The notes: generated by a model not told the origin, from the letters alone. A stretch of 64,000 nt of DNA from Myotis daubentonii (GCF_963259705.1 NC_081844.1:27792294-27856293); one strand, 5' to 3'; numbered from the stretch's first letter, positions 1 to 11,000 are shown. Translations and numbers: made by a program.

Positions 1-36
1 AGTGTAGGCAGGTTCCCCTCAGCTTCCCAGACTCAC

Positions 37-107
37 AGTGGCTCAGCATGGGTGCGGGGGATCCCCAAGAGGAGCAGAATCAACCCCAGGGACCAGGGCA
101 CGTCCAT
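37..107 (-). CDS. Complement C3-like gene, exon 1 (signal peptide), partial
   Basis: On the minus strand an ATG at 107 in good Kozak context (CTGCCATGG) opens a 23-codon segment, MDVPWSLGLILLLLGIPRTH followed by AEP, then two bases and a GTGAGT donor at 36-31. This is a classic cleavable signal peptide: short N-region, Leu-rich core, small residue before Ala-Glu. The phase-2 intron directly after the signal peptide matches my recollection of C3 exon 1. In human, the gene next to RDH8 on this side is the C3-derived pseudogene C3P1, transcribed in the same direction as RDH8, as here. The identity rests on synteny, exon phase and the HNF1-like site upstream, because no thioester or macroglobulin domain lies inside the window. 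A different secreted protein is possible. The rest of the gene lies to the left of position 1. Confidence 0.5.
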
Positions 108-150
108 GGCAGTGGGACGGTGATGTGGGCCGCCGGCCACAGATGCCTGT

Positions 151-213
151 CCTCTTATCCGCCCGGCTCTGGCCTGTTTGCCTTGGCCTGTCCTGGCTGA
201 GTTAATATCTAAC
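151..213 (-). promoter_or_regulatory. Candidate promoter with HNF1-type site for the C3-like gene
   Basis: Positions 201-213 read GTTAATATCTAAC, a near-palindrome one base away from the HNF1 consensus GTTAATNATTAAC. It lies about 95 bp upstream of the minus-strand ATG at 107. A weak TATA-like GGATAAGAGG lies at 160-151 on the minus strand. HNF1 sites are typical of liver-expressed secreted proteins, which fits a complement component. The start site is not determined. Confidence 0.4.
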
Positions 214-426
214 GGACATGGGAGGGGATCCCCAGAGACTCAATGGGAGCAGAGCGGCTGCTCCTTCTTCTCAGCCAAGCCTCCCCTGGGGTGCCCGGGA
301 CAGTAACATATCCATTTCCCAATCACAGGTTGGAGCAGCCATAAGGCATTTAGCCGTGTAGCTCCAGGGTCCACCATAATGGAACCTTCTGAGAAATGCC
401 CGGCTCAGATCCTTTTTGCTCTTTAA

Positions 427-620
427 ATTAAAAAAAAAATTATATATATATATATTTCTGAGAGGAAAGGAGAGGGAGAGGGAGATAGAAACATCAATGA
501 TGAGAGAGAATCATTGGCCACCAGCTTGTAACCCGGGCATGTGCCCTTGACCGGAATCAAATCCAGAACCTTTCAGTTCTCAGGATGATGCTCTATCCAC
601 TGAGCCAAACCAGCTAGGGC
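427..620 (-). mobile_element. Ves SINE
   Basis: Reverse-oriented tRNA-derived bat SINE. The A/T-rich tail is at the left, the GAGAGGAAAGGAG and CATCAATGATGAGAGAGAATC blocks lie in the middle, and the tRNA-like head (GAGCCAAACCAGCTAGGGC) is at the right. It is the first of three copies in a row. Confidence 0.85.
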
Positions 621-624
621 TAAA

Positions 625-833
625 TCTATATTTTTATTGATTTCAGAGAGGAAGGGAGAGGGAGAGAGGCATAGAAACATCAATGATGAGAGAGAATCAT
701 TGATGAACTGCTTCCTGTATGCCTCCCACTGGGGATTGAGCCCGAAACCTGGGCATGTGCCCTGACAGGGAATCAAACCCTGACCTCCTGGTTCATAGAT
801 TGACAATCAACCACTGAGCCACCACGACCGGGC
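625..833 (-). mobile_element. Ves SINE
   Basis: Second tandemly placed minus-oriented copy, from TATTTTTATTGATTTCAGAG to the tRNA-like head ending CACGACCGGGC. Confidence 0.85.
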
Positions 834-836
834 TAA

Positions 837-1014
837 TTTAAAAAAATAGATATTTTTTATTGATTTCAGAGAGAGAGGAAGGGAGAGAGAGACAGAGAAA
901 TCTCAATGAGAGAAACCATCCATCTGCTGCCTTCTGCGTGCCCCTACTGGGGCATGTGCCCGACCCGGAATCGAACCAGTGACCGCCCTCCCTCTATGGA
1001 GCCACGCCTTTGGC
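837..1014 (-). mobile_element. Ves SINE, diverged
   Basis: Third minus-oriented copy in the cluster. The tail and body are clear, but the head is shortened and mutated (GGAGCCACGCCTTTGGCT). Confidence 0.75.
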
Positions 1015-1354
1015 TCTGGATCTTTCCGCACCCAGCATCTTTCCCCTTCTTTGCAGGAGACAGTTATGCTCGGTAAACTGTGACCATTGTCCTTTGTCCC
1101 CAAATCATGCCAAGCTCTTCTGGGCTCCTTTTCCAAAGGCGAATTATACATATTAAACCCGGGACAAAAACACATCATGCTTGAAACATCTCTGGAAGAA
1201 AGCTTTCTCTGTTCGGAAATAATTCTCTCTGGCTGTTTAAAGGGCCCATTAAAGATGAAGGGCCGCTTTGTGGTGTCTGCCTCTCAGAAGCAGGCGGGGT
1301 TGCAGACAAGGTTGTCTGGTTTTTCCTTCTTCTGGGAACTCAGGGCTGCTAGCT

Positions 1355-1382
1355 TGGCGGGTGGGGGTGGGGGTGGGGGTGG
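1355..1382. repeat. (GGGGGT)n G-rich simple repeat
   Basis: Four to five GGGTGGGGGT units form closely spaced G-runs that could fold as a G-quadruplex. The flanking 1015-2752 region has no recognised gene. It holds this repeat, one MIR and a C-rich simple repeat. Confidence 0.8.
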
Positions 1383-1682
1383 TCTTGCCTCTTGGAGGGC
1401 CCCAGATCTCCCCAAACAACGATGATATACATTTATCCAACAAAGATTCATTCAGTATCTACCAGGAGCCCAGCCCTACTTGGCATGCTGGGGACACAGC
1501 AGTGACCACAACAGACAGAGTCTCTCCTGGGCCGCAGGCGTGCCATCTTCCTAATCCCCCTCGCCTTCTGTGCGTTAGATTCAGCGCGTGCTGACTTTCC
1601 AGACCATCCTTGCAGAGCACCGGAACCCCACGTGTGTCCGAAACAAGGGGGGCAGGTAGCATCTAGCTATTGATTCCTCGGG

Positions 1683-1808
1683 CATTTATTGAACACTTAC
1701 TATGTGCCAGACGCTGTTTTACATGCTCTGTGTACATTCACATAAGTCTCACAGCCGTGCTGAAGTAAGAATTAGCACCCATTGTAAAGATGAGGAAACC
1801 GAGGCCCC
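1683..1808 (-). repeat. MIR fragment
   Basis: TTTATTGAACACTTACTATG through AGATGAGGAAACCGAGGC is the classic MIR core plus right part in reverse orientation, diverged as expected for an ancient mammalian SINE. Confidence 0.75.
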
Positions 1809-2552
1809 AGGAGGGTGGGTGAGCCACGTGCGCTGAGGCACACGGATGAGCTAAGAGGATGGGCAAGGCGCTTACATCCGTGGTAAACAATCTCTTAGGA
1901 AGCAAGGAATCAGCAGAATCAAATAAGGCCTGGGTTGGTGAAGCAGGTGACATCTAACTTAGGAGGTTCTAGAACTTTGGTGTTCATCTGGGGTGGTCCA
2001 GGCTCTCAGGGAATCTCCACCGGTTCTGGCCAGCTCTCCTTTGGCTGGGATGAGCCCTCTCCTTCCCATCTTTGTCCCGCACCAGGTGTCCATACCCCCC
2101 CTCCCCCCTGTCCCGGGGCCTCCCAGGTCCAGGACAGGGTGTTGTCCAAAGGTAAGTGGCGCAGAGGTGCTAGCCTCAGTCCCTCCCACTTTCTCTCCTG
2201 GCGGGGCTTCTTCAGGCAGTTCAAGTGGCTCTGTCTTCCGAGTGGGAATCCTTGCCAGGTGGGCACATCTGAGCCTTTTTTGAAGCATGCTCAGGCCTGT
2301 GGCTCCCTAGAGCTTCTGTTTGACTTGGGGGTGGTTCCAGGAAGGGAAAAAGTGTCCTTGCTGGCTCAGGTAGGAGGTTGCTCTCAGCGGATGAACAGCA
2401 GAGGAGACAGCAAACACTGAAAGCAAACAGGGTGGGGGGAGGTGCCTGTTGGGATATGACCTTGCCACCCAATGAACAAATGGATGGAGACAAAAGCAGG
2501 TATTGGGCGAGCGAGGGGTAGCAGACACTCTCATCTCATACAACTGTTCCCT

Positions 2553-2585
2553 CTTACCCCACCCCACCCCACCCCACCCCACCCC
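2553..2585. repeat. (CCCCA)n microsatellite
   Basis: About six to seven near-perfect CCCCA units. Confidence 0.85.
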
Positions 2586-2752
2586 AGATTCCCCCAAAGA
2601 AGAATGACAAGCCTTTGTTCAATTACTGTGCATGAGGCACCTATTGTGTATCTGGCCTTGTTGTAGGTGTTGAGAACACAGCAGTGAACATGACAAAACT
2701 CTTGCCCTTTTGGAGTGGATAGTTACTGTAGACACGTCCACCAGGACTGTCT

Positions 2753-2943
2753 CTCTTTTTTTTAAAAAAATATGTTTTGTTGATTTCAGAGAGGAAAGGA
2801 GAAAAAGAGTGAGATAGAATCATCAACGGTGAGAGAGAACCATTGATCAGAAACCCAACAGGGGCATGTGCCCTGACCGGAAATTGAATGCTGGCCTCAT
2901 GGTTCATAGGTCAACGCTTAACCTCTGACCACACTGGCCGGCC
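2753..2943 (-). mobile_element. Ves SINE
   Basis: Minus-oriented copy. The flank GGACTGTCTCTTTT recurs before this element, between it and the next copy, and after the next copy, so the two probably inserted one after another at the same target. Confidence 0.85.
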
Positions 2944-2969
2944 AAGGACTGTCTGTCTGTCTGTCTGTC

Positions 2970-3189
2970 TCTCTTTTTCAAATATTTTATTGATTTCTTA
3001 CAGAGAGGAAGGGAGAGGGACAGAGAGTTAGAAACATCGATGAGAGAGAAACATTGATCAGCTGCCTCCTGCACACTCCCTGCTAGGGGTGTGCCTGCAC
3101 CCAAGGTACATGCCCTTGACTGGAATCGAACCTGGGACCCTTCAGTCCGCAGGCCGACGCTCTATCCACTGAGCCAAACCTGTCAGGGC
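2970..3189 (-). mobile_element. Ves SINE
   Basis: Minus-oriented, near full length, with head GAGCCAAACCTGTCAGGGC. It is followed by AGGACTGTCTCTTTT, a repeat of the left flank (a target-site duplication partly expanded as CTGT repeats at 2950-2970). Confidence 0.9.
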
Positions 3190-3194
3190 AGGAC

Positions 3195-3362
3195 TGTCTC
3201 TTTTAATCCTTTCAGCAACTTAACCCACGGCCCCATTTTGCTGATGAAAAAACCCAGGCACTGGAGGGTGAAGTGTCCTGCCCCAAATTTTGCAGCTTGG
3301 AAACGGAGGCACCGGGAGGTTGAGTGACTTTCCCAGGGTTACGCAGCAGTTAAGCGATGGAG
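3195..3362 (-). repeat. MIR fragment
   Basis: TTTTAATCCTTTCAGCAACTT, CATTTTGCTGATGAAAAAAC and GAGTGACTTTCCCAGGGTTA are successive MIR blocks in reverse orientation. The fragment was interrupted at its left by the preceding SINE. Confidence 0.65.
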
Positions 3363-3419
3363 CTGAGCTCCTGAACCCGGGCTTCAGGGGGAGCAGGAGG
3401 AGGGTAAGTAAGAGGTGGG

Positions 3420-3800
3420 GAGAGCCTGCGGGCTCCACCTGCCCCCTCCAGCCGGTCATGGCCAAGTTCAGCCTCTCGCTTGGCCACGAGAGGGCGCCAG
3501 CTAGCCTCCGGCCGGGCGCCGAGGAGCACCGGCCCCCTCCCGCAGGAATGCGGGCGGTGGAGGGCGGGGAAGTGGGCCGCCCCCCGGAGCAGCTGCTGCT
3601 GCCGCTCAGATTCCGCCGGCCGTCCTCCCCCCGGAAGCCCGCGTTTGCAGCGAAGAGGCCGGCGCGGGAGGAACGGCCTGGCAGGGCTGTGTGGTCTGTT
3701 TCCCCTCCGCCGCCTCCTCCAGCGCTTCCAGCCGGGGCTTCCCGGGAAAGGCCGGGCTGGGCCCAGGAGGCCAGGAACAATACCCATAGGAACACCACGA
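3420..3800. promoter_or_regulatory. Isolated CpG-rich segment (candidate CpG island)
   Basis: About 380 bp of GC-rich DNA with dense CpG (for example GGCCGGGCGCCGAGGAGCACC and CCGCCGGCCGTCC), standing out from AT-richer surroundings about 3.4 kb upstream of the C3-like exon and 5.6 kb past the RDH8 stop. Overlapping open frames on both strands here look like composition effects and no gene was recognised. It could be an enhancer, an unannotated promoter or a first exon. Confidence 0.45.
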
Positions 3801-4019
3801 CGAAGGGCTGTCACTTCTGAAACTAAGTTCTGGCACTTTCTCTCCGGCAACGCCTCTATTTTACAGACAGGAAAGTGCTCTTGGTGGCTCAGGCCGGAGG
3901 TGTCCGGAGCGCTCGGCTTGGACTGTGCAGCCAGGAGGAGCCCAGCTCAGTCACTTCCAGTCCCACCCATGGCCCAGGGCTGGGAGAGTCTCATGTTAAC
4001 GTGTTAACTTACCCACCCA

Positions 4020-4054
4020 CCCATTCATTCATTCATTCATTCATTCATTCATTT
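4020..4054. repeat. (CATT)n microsatellite
   Basis: About eight CATT units preceded by CACC repeats. It borders the ancient repeat to the right. Confidence 0.85.
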
Positions 4055-4620
4055 ATCAGGTATTTGGGTATCTATCATGTAGTGGATCCTGGGGATACGG
4101 CCGAGCACACAGACAACAGTCTCCTCTCTGTGAAGTTGACATTCTAGTGGGTAGAGATGGGCAAGAAACACAGTGACTATAGCTGTAGCATGTATGTCAG
4201 TGATGAGCAAGGAAGCGGTTTAAGGGGATGGAGTGACAGGGTACTACCTGTGGGGGTCAGGGGGCCTCTCTGAGTTGGTGACTTTGAGCACTTAAGGAGG
4301 TGGAGCAGGAAACCATGTGGCCATAAGAGGAAAGCATTCCCGGCAGAAGGAACAGCCAGCGCAAAGGCCCCCAGGCGGGAGTGTGCACAGCATGTTCAAG
4401 GAGCAGCAAGGAGGTCGGCGTTCCTGGAATGAAGTGGGTGAAGGGGAGAGAGTGGGAGATGAGTTGAGACAGGTATTCAGGGATGAGATCCTGTAGGGGG
4501 CTTACCTGACGGTTGGTGATTCAAATCTAAGTAAGAGGGGAAACCATCGAAGAGTTTTGAAAGAGGGGTGACATTATTTTTCTGTTTTAGCAGAATCATT
4601 TTGGGTATGTCCTTTGTTAC
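4055..4620. repeat. Ancient mammalian interspersed repeat (family unresolved)
   Basis: Blocks such as GATCCTGGGGATACGGCCGA, AGCATTCCCGGCAGAAGGAA and GCGCAAAGGCCCCCAGGCGG belong to an old, widely dispersed mammalian repeat. Related pieces recur near 28.3, 35.4, 40.2, 51.6 and 60.3 kb. I cannot name the family without a library search. Confidence 0.55.
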
Positions 4621-4682
4621 TATGACTTGAAATCCAAAATTCATCAGTACAGGACTGATTGCACAAATTATCGTTCATGGAT

Positions 4683-4902
4683 ATATATATATTTAAATAT
4701 TTTTTATTGGTTTCAGAGAGGAAGGGAGAGGGAGAGAGATAGAAACATCAGTGATGAGCGAGAATCATTGATCGGCTGCCTCCTGAACGCCCCCTACTGG
4801 GGATCAAATCCACAACCCAGGCATGTGCCCTGACTGGGAATTGAACCATGACCTCCTGTTTTATAGGTCAATGCTCAACCACTGAGCCACACCAGGAGGG
4901 CC
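4683..4902 (-). mobile_element. Ves SINE
   Basis: Minus-oriented copy flanked by CATGGATATAT on both sides, an apparent target-site duplication. Confidence 0.85.
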
Positions 4903-4904
4903 AT

Positions 4905-4959
4905 GGATATATTTTCCATTGATTTTTAGAGAGAGTGGAAGGGAGGGAGGGGGAGAGAG

Positions 4960-4999
<40 letters not shown>

Positions 5000-5066
5000 T
5001 CGATTGGTTGCAGATCCTTTGGTGTTCAGGCCAACGCTCTAACCTCTGAGCTACACAGGCCAGGGC
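4905..5066 (-). mobile_element. Ves SINE, internally deleted
   Basis: Minus-oriented. It carries the TTTTCCATTGATTTTTAGAG start, a pure (GA)n tract at about 4958-4995 and a tRNA-like head ending CACAGGCCAGGGC. The middle of the element is missing. The following 5067-5775 stretch holds no recognised feature beyond A/C-rich low-complexity DNA. Confidence 0.75.
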
Positions 5067-5775
5067 AGAATTGTTTTTTAAAAAAATTCTTTAATTATGT
5101 AAACCCTCCCCCCCCCCAAAAAAAACACACAACCCCACCATTGTGAACATTTTACTTATTCAAAAGATCTTTTTAAGGCTCCCCTGGGCTGCTATGTGGA
5201 GAGGGGATTGTAGGGGCAAATGCAGAAGGCGGGAGGGGAAGAGGGCTGGTGCAATACTCCAAGGGAGAAATGACGGTGGCCGGACTCGTGTGGAGGCCAC
5301 GAAGGTGTGCGACGTGGCTGGTTCTGAATGTATTGTGCGGGTCACGTGAACAAGATCTCCTGATATACTGGCTGTGAGGTGTGACAGAGAGGAACTAGAG
5401 ATGACTCCAAGGTTTTTAGCTGGAGCCACTGGAGGAACGGACTTGTTTTTGTTACGATGGGGAAGACAGGGGGATCAGGTATGAGTGTTGAAATAAAGAG
5501 GCAAAGGTTGGTGCGTCTTGAACACTCTTTGAACTGCCAATCTCCGTTGACTCCGTGGTAAACAATAAAATAGCAAAAGCATTCAGCTAGTTAATAACAG
5601 TTGTCTCCCCACCCCCCACACTTATTTTTATAGCTGCCATCTGGATTGGCGACGCTTCTTCCTTAAATGCACCCGAAACTGACTCAGGGTGATTTAAGCT
5701 GCAAAGGAATTCAGTGGCTGGGTGCTGGGGGCTCATGCAATCGCCAGCCTTGGAAGATGAAGAGGAACAAAGTGA

Positions 5776-5942
5776 CCCTGGCTGGCTGGCTGGCTCAGTT
5801 GGTTGGCGCGTCATCCGGGACAGCAAAAGGTTGCACGTTCAATTCCCGGTCACAGCACACTTAGGCAATCGATGGATGTTTCTATCTCACGTCGATGTTT
5901 CTCTCTCTCCCTTCCTCTCTCTCTAAAATAAATAAAACATAT
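5776..5942 (+). mobile_element. Ves-like SINE, plus orientation
   Basis: The tRNA-like head GGCTCAGTTGGTTGGCGCGT and a B-box-like GGTTGCACGTTCAATTCC are followed by CATCGATGTTTCTC-type blocks and an AATAAATAAAAC tail. It is one of the few plus-oriented copies. From 5943 to 6340 no feature was recognised. Confidence 0.75.
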
Positions 5943-6340
5943 CATTGGGTGAGGATAAAAAAAGGAAAAAAGAAAAGGAACACAGTGGGGGTGCAGGGCA
6001 GCAGCTGAGGCCACAGCTTAAACCATCACCCCTGGAACCAGCCGGCAGCTCCAGGTTTTGCTGTCAAGCCTGGCAATACATGGCTCCTGTCTCCTCGGCT
6101 GCGTGTCCTCGCGGATCCTGCCTCCTCTGTGTGGCCGCCTCTCCATTCTAAGTCATATGCATCTGCTGAGTGGAATGGGGCTTACACGCTCACCCTCTAG
6201 CTGCAAGAGAAGCTGGGAGGGAAGGGCTGGTGTTTTTTCACACAGCAAGTCTATGAGTGGGGAGTTTGTGTTACTGTATGCCTCACCCACAAATGAATAT
6301 CCAGTTCGGCTTCACTTATGGTGACTATGATGGCTTTTCC

Positions 6341-6560
6341 TTTTTTTAAAAAAATATTTTATTGATTTTTTACAGAGAGGAAGGGAGAGGGATAGGGAGT
6401 TAGAAACATTGATGAGAGAGAAACATCGATCAGCTGCCTCCTGCACACCCCCTGCTAGGGATGTGCCCACAACCAAGGTACATGCCCTTGACCGGAATCG
6501 AACCCAGGACCCCTCAGTCCACAGGCCAATCCTCCATTCACTGAGCCAAACCAGTTAGGG
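6341..6560 (-). mobile_element. Ves SINE
   Basis: Nearly full-length minus copy flanked by TGGCTTTTCCTT on both sides, a clear target-site duplication. From 6562 to 7179 no gene or repeat was recognised; 6700-7115 is moderately GC-rich. Confidence 0.9.
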
Positions 6561-7179
6561 TGGCTTTTCCTTCTTGACAAAGAGAGCAATTTGTCTCCTA
6601 AGATGATTCAGTTAAAGGAGATTTTAGGAAGCAAGGAAATGTTGGACATAAAATTCAGGACGGTTGGAGACCTTTGGGGGAAGGCAGGCCGCGAATATCG
6701 ATCTTGGTGGTCTAGCGAGTGCGCCTTTTGCTCCTCTGCTGTCTGAGGCACATGTGTGACCTCAGCCAGGATCCCAGATGGAAGGGAGAGCACACTCAAG
6801 TGGGTCCATGGGGAGTCCTGAGGGGCGATTATGAAGGAAAGGGCAGGGCAGGGCAGGGAGTCCTGTGGCGGCTGGCGCAGTGCCCTCTGCTGGCAGCTGT
6901 GGGTCCCATCTTCATCTTTAGCTGAAAGGGGCCAGGGGAGGGGTGGTTCTCAGGAGCTGGAGCTGAGCCTTAGATGGAGAGATTCTGTGTCTCCACCGAG
7001 GCCCGATGGACAGCGCTGGCCTTTCTCCTCCCACCCTCTGATCTCCTACCCGGGCCTCCCATGGGCAGAAGCCAACACAACACAACCGGAGGCAAAGGCG
7101 GAGGGGAGTGGTTGAGGTACTGGGGGGGCGGGGGGAGCCTCCGGGGGCGATCCAAAGGCCTCCTGCACCTGTGTGCTTT

Positions 7180-7340
7180 ATATGGCCTTTTAAAAATCAA
7201 TTTCCAAATTGAGATGTAATTCACGTACCATAAAGCTTGCCATTTTAAAGTGCAGAATCAGTGGATTTGGGTATATTCACGCTTGTGCAACACCCCCACT
7301 ATCTATTTTCATATGTTCTTTTAAAGGTATTACAACATCG
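7180..7340 (-). repeat. L1M 3'-end fragment
   Basis: CCAAATTGAGATGTAATTCA and GTGGATTTGGGTATATTCAC match the 3' untranslated part of old mammalian L1 elements in reverse orientation. From 7340 to 7890 nothing was recognised. Confidence 0.6.
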
Positions 7341-7889
7341 TTTCAAAAATCCAATAAGGAAGAGGAGAGAGAACTTCATTTGATAAAACATACGAAGTAC
7401 CCCCCGTCCCATCTCTCAGACGCCTCTTCCTAGGGCCCCAGACTCAATTTCCCTTCGTCCAGGTCCCTAGAGACCCCTGAAGACCAGCGGAAACAGAGGT
7501 GGACGGCCCTGGACTTGACTCCTATCCCTCTCCTCTGCCCCTGACAACCTCCGTTTCTCCATTGACGACCTGGGGAGGTTCTGAGTGCCTCCGTCTGAGG
7601 AGAGGAGGCTGCAGAGCAAACACGAATGAAAACAAGGTTGCCCGGAGATGGGCAGGCCGAGGTGGTGGCTGAGCCTGAACCACAGCAAAAACCCCACGCC
7701 AAACGGAGCCGTGCAGGGGCCTGTCCTGGTGTTTCCGCGCCATCGCTGCCAACCCTGCTTCACAGCAGGTGAGGCCAGGGGGTCACCTGCCCAGATTCCC
7801 CGGAGTCCGTTCGCTTCCAGGTTCACCGGAGGAGGGCCCAGAAACGTGGGATCATTGTTGGGGACTCAGGTGGGACCCCTATCACGTTT

Positions 7890-8820
7890 CAAATCATTTT
7901 AATTGTGGTAAAAAGATACATAACACAACATTTAGCATCTTCGCATTTTTGTTTTGTTTTGTTAATTCTCACCTGAGGATATTTTTCTCATTGCTCTTCG
8001 GAGAGAGTAGAAGGGAGGCGAGGGGGAGGAGGGGTGGGGCGGAGAAACATTGATATGAGGGAGATGCATCCACTGGTTGCCTCCTACCGGATGGGGATGT
8101 GCCCTTGACTGGGAATTGAACCAAGACCCTGCCTGTGCAGGCTGACACTCTAACCACTGAGAATACCAGCCAGGGCCCATCTTAATGTTTTTAAGTATAC
8201 AGTTCATTAGTGTTAAGTACAGTCACATTGTCGTGTAACTATCATCACTATCCATCTCCTGAACCCTTCATCTTGCAAAATTGAAGTTCTTTCCCCATTA
8301 AACACCGACGCCACATCCCCCTCCCTCCAGCCCCTGGCACCCACCATTCTACTTCCTGTCTATGAATTTGTCTACCATAGGGACCTCATATAATTGGAAT
8401 CCTACAGTATTTGTCTATCTGTGAAGGCATATTTCACTTAGATAATGTCCTCAAGTTTCATCCATGGCAGACACGTGTCCACTTCTTTTTAAGTTTGAGT
8501 AACATTTCACTGTATGGATCGGCCACACTTGTTCATCCATTCATCCACTGATGGACATTTGAGTTGCTGGTCTGAGTCATGCTGCTATGAACGTGGGTGT
8601 GCAAATACACACCCAGATATGAACTTGCTGGGTTATATAATAATTTTTTCATCGTTCAGGGAACTGCCACACTGTTTTCCATAGGGGCGACACTATTTTA
8701 CATTCTCACCAACAATACACAAGGGTCCCAATTTCTCTACATCCTTGACAACGCTTATTATTTTCTGTTTTGTTTTTTTGTTGTTGATATTAGGCATTCT
8801 AATGGGTGTGAAGCAGATCC
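7890..8820 (-). mobile_element. L1M 3' end, interrupted by a SINE
   Basis: Reverse-oriented L1 ORF2-end and 3' untranslated sequence. Recognisable blocks include CCATTCTACTTCCTGTCTAT, TTCATCCATTCATCCACTGA and ACTGTTTTCCATAGGGGCGA. It is split by the Ves SINE at 7962-8176. Reading frames in it are broken and it encodes nothing intact. A minus-strand AATAAA at 8842-8837 is one possible RDH8 polyadenylation signal, though it may belong to the L1. Confidence 0.8.
7962..8176 (-). mobile_element. Ves SINE inserted in L1
   Basis: Minus copy of the subtype beginning TCACCTGAGGATATTTTTC. L1 sequence resumes directly on its right with CTTAATGTTTTTAAGTATAC. Confidence 0.85.
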
Positions 8821-9109
8821 TATTGCTTTTTAATTTTTTATTTAGACATAAGAAATTGAGCTGTATTAAATATTTAATATAGAGATTGTTAGTGGTTACA
8901 AATCTATATTTTATGAAAAGCATATATATGTTGCTGGTGTGTGCACAAACACGTTTTGTTGATGGAGTGTGACCAGAAAAGTCTGGAGACCCTCTGGTGA
9001 ACCCAGCTCTATGCATGTGTGTATTGTAGGGGACGGAGGGGCGGGCGGGGCGGGTGATGGAGGTGTTTGGATCATCCCTGTATTCCCAGGCCCAAGATAA
9101 TGAAATGCT

Positions 9110-9335
9110 GAGAGACAGCCTGTCTCACCCTTCAATGTCCATGGACAATGCCCCTTCCTCCAGGAAGCCCCCCTGGCCTTCCCAGACGCAGCACCAGCTC
9201 CCGGCTCTGGATTCCTCAGCCCAGGGTCCTGGGTCCCTTCTCTCTGCCCCAGCCCTGACCACGAGGGTCTGTGCCGGAGGCTGAATTTGCTGAATGAATG
9301 AGTGAGTGAGTGAGTGAATGAATGAATGAATGGCC
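9110..9335 (+). repeat. L2 3'-end fragment with (TGAA/GTGA)n tail
   Basis: CCCCTTCCTCCAGGAAGCCC and the terminal TGAATGAATGAGTGAGTGAG are typical of the L2 3' end. It lies immediately downstream of the RDH8 stop codon. Confidence 0.5.
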
Positions 9336-9406
9336 TGTGTGGCCTCTGACCTGGGTGTGCACTGGGGAGGTCTGGCTATTCAGGAGTGGGCAGGGGTGGG
9401 TGAGGC

Positions 9407-10960
9407 TCACCCAGGCTGCACCCGGGTGGGGCAGCAGCCGCAGGCCAGGCAGCGGAGGGCCCGGCCCAGGAGGCGCGGCCAGCGGAAGAGCAGGCGGTGG
9501 GCCGATCGCACGTACAGGCGGCCGGAGGGGTCCGCGGCCTTGAGCGCGGTCAGGGCACAGTAGCGAGCGTTGGTCTGTCGGCGCAGGGGGGGTCTGGCCG
9601 AGCCGATGACCTTGACAATGACCTGTAGGGTGGCGCCCTGAGCTCGGGGCAGGGACGGCAGTTCTGTAGGGAGGGCCCTCTACCTACCTAATCCGCGTCT
9701 TGGGGTCCCCTGCTCACCTGGGCCACATCCTGGGGGCTCTGCCCCAAACAGCGGAAGAGCTCCCGGGAGGCTGGGAGGTAGAGGTCCCGGAAGTAGCGCA
9801 GGGTGTCGGGGTCGGCGCCTGGGAACTGGTCGGTGGAAACCTGCTCCAGCAGCTTCTCCTCAAAGGCCGTGCCCACGGGGCCGGGTTCCACCAGGGAGAT
9901 GCTGGGGGCAGGGTGGGGGAGGGTCTGGTGCCCCAACACACTCTCACCCCATCTGGCTCATACTGTCCCTCTTCCCTTCTCACCCCTCATTCCCCCTCAT
10001 TACTTCATCCCTCCGGCCCCCATCTCCTCGATACCCCCTTTTCCTTGTCTGCCCCTCCCGCCTCCCCTAACCACCCTCCGCCCCCCCCCCCCCCGCCTCT
10101 GTTTCCCCTCGTTGCCCAAGGGCCCGCCTCACAAGATGTTGAACTGGAGCAGCTGGATGGCCAGACTCTCGAAGAACCCTTCCAGGGCAAACTTGGAGGC
10201 TGCGTAGATGTCGTTGAACACAACACCTGAGAGGGTTGGAGGAAGGCGACCCTTTGGGATCGGGATGATGGGTTTTGTGGGTCCAGAGGGAAGGGGTCTT
10301 TGGGAGACAGATGAAGAGGGTTTGAGGGTTGGAATGAGGAGCTATCAGGGGGGCCAAACTCACAGGTGTATGGTATTGTGTGATGGGAGCACATGGGGCC
10401 AGGGGGAGGCTGTCCTGGCATCCCAGGTGCCACTGCTTCCCAGCCGTGCTCCCTCAGCCCTCAGCCCTCAGTCCTCAGCCCTCAGCCCTCAGCCCTCAGC
10501 CCTCAGTCCAGGAAACGCTCTGACTTCCCTCCATCCTCCTCTAAACCCTGGGGGCCACTTGGGTCTGGGATCCCAGGGCCCTGAGGACAAGTCCTGATCA
10601 GCCGGCCCCTTCTCAGTCCTGTTGAGCAGTAAATGGGGCTGGATGAGGGGCCAAAGGGATGAGCGAAGTAAATGCAGCTTCTCTGTGGCAGGATAAGGAA
10701 TAGGGCGGGTTCTCTGGGGACAGCTGGGGAGAGGAGCAGATCTGAGGAACCGCCGGGGGGAGGAAGGGCGTCTAGAAGGGTTTGAGGAGGAGAAACCCAA
10801 GAGCATGGGTGGCAAGTAGGTGGCTCCCATTGCAGGCCCATGGCAGACGTCACTGTCAATCACGGCTCTCTCTTCTGAGGAACTTCAGAATCGCAGACTT
10901 AGGCCTCTCTGTGGCCTGGTGGCCAGTGTTTGTCAAGGAGGAACCTCAGGAGGAGTTCTG

Positions 10961-11000
<40 letters not shown>

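Noticed and set aside
3220..4007. Overlapping open frames of 150-190 codons on both strands in the CpG-rich patch
   Set aside because: Open frames on both strands are expected from CpG-rich, stop-poor sequence. No conserved domain was recognised, so the patch is reported only as a candidate CpG island.
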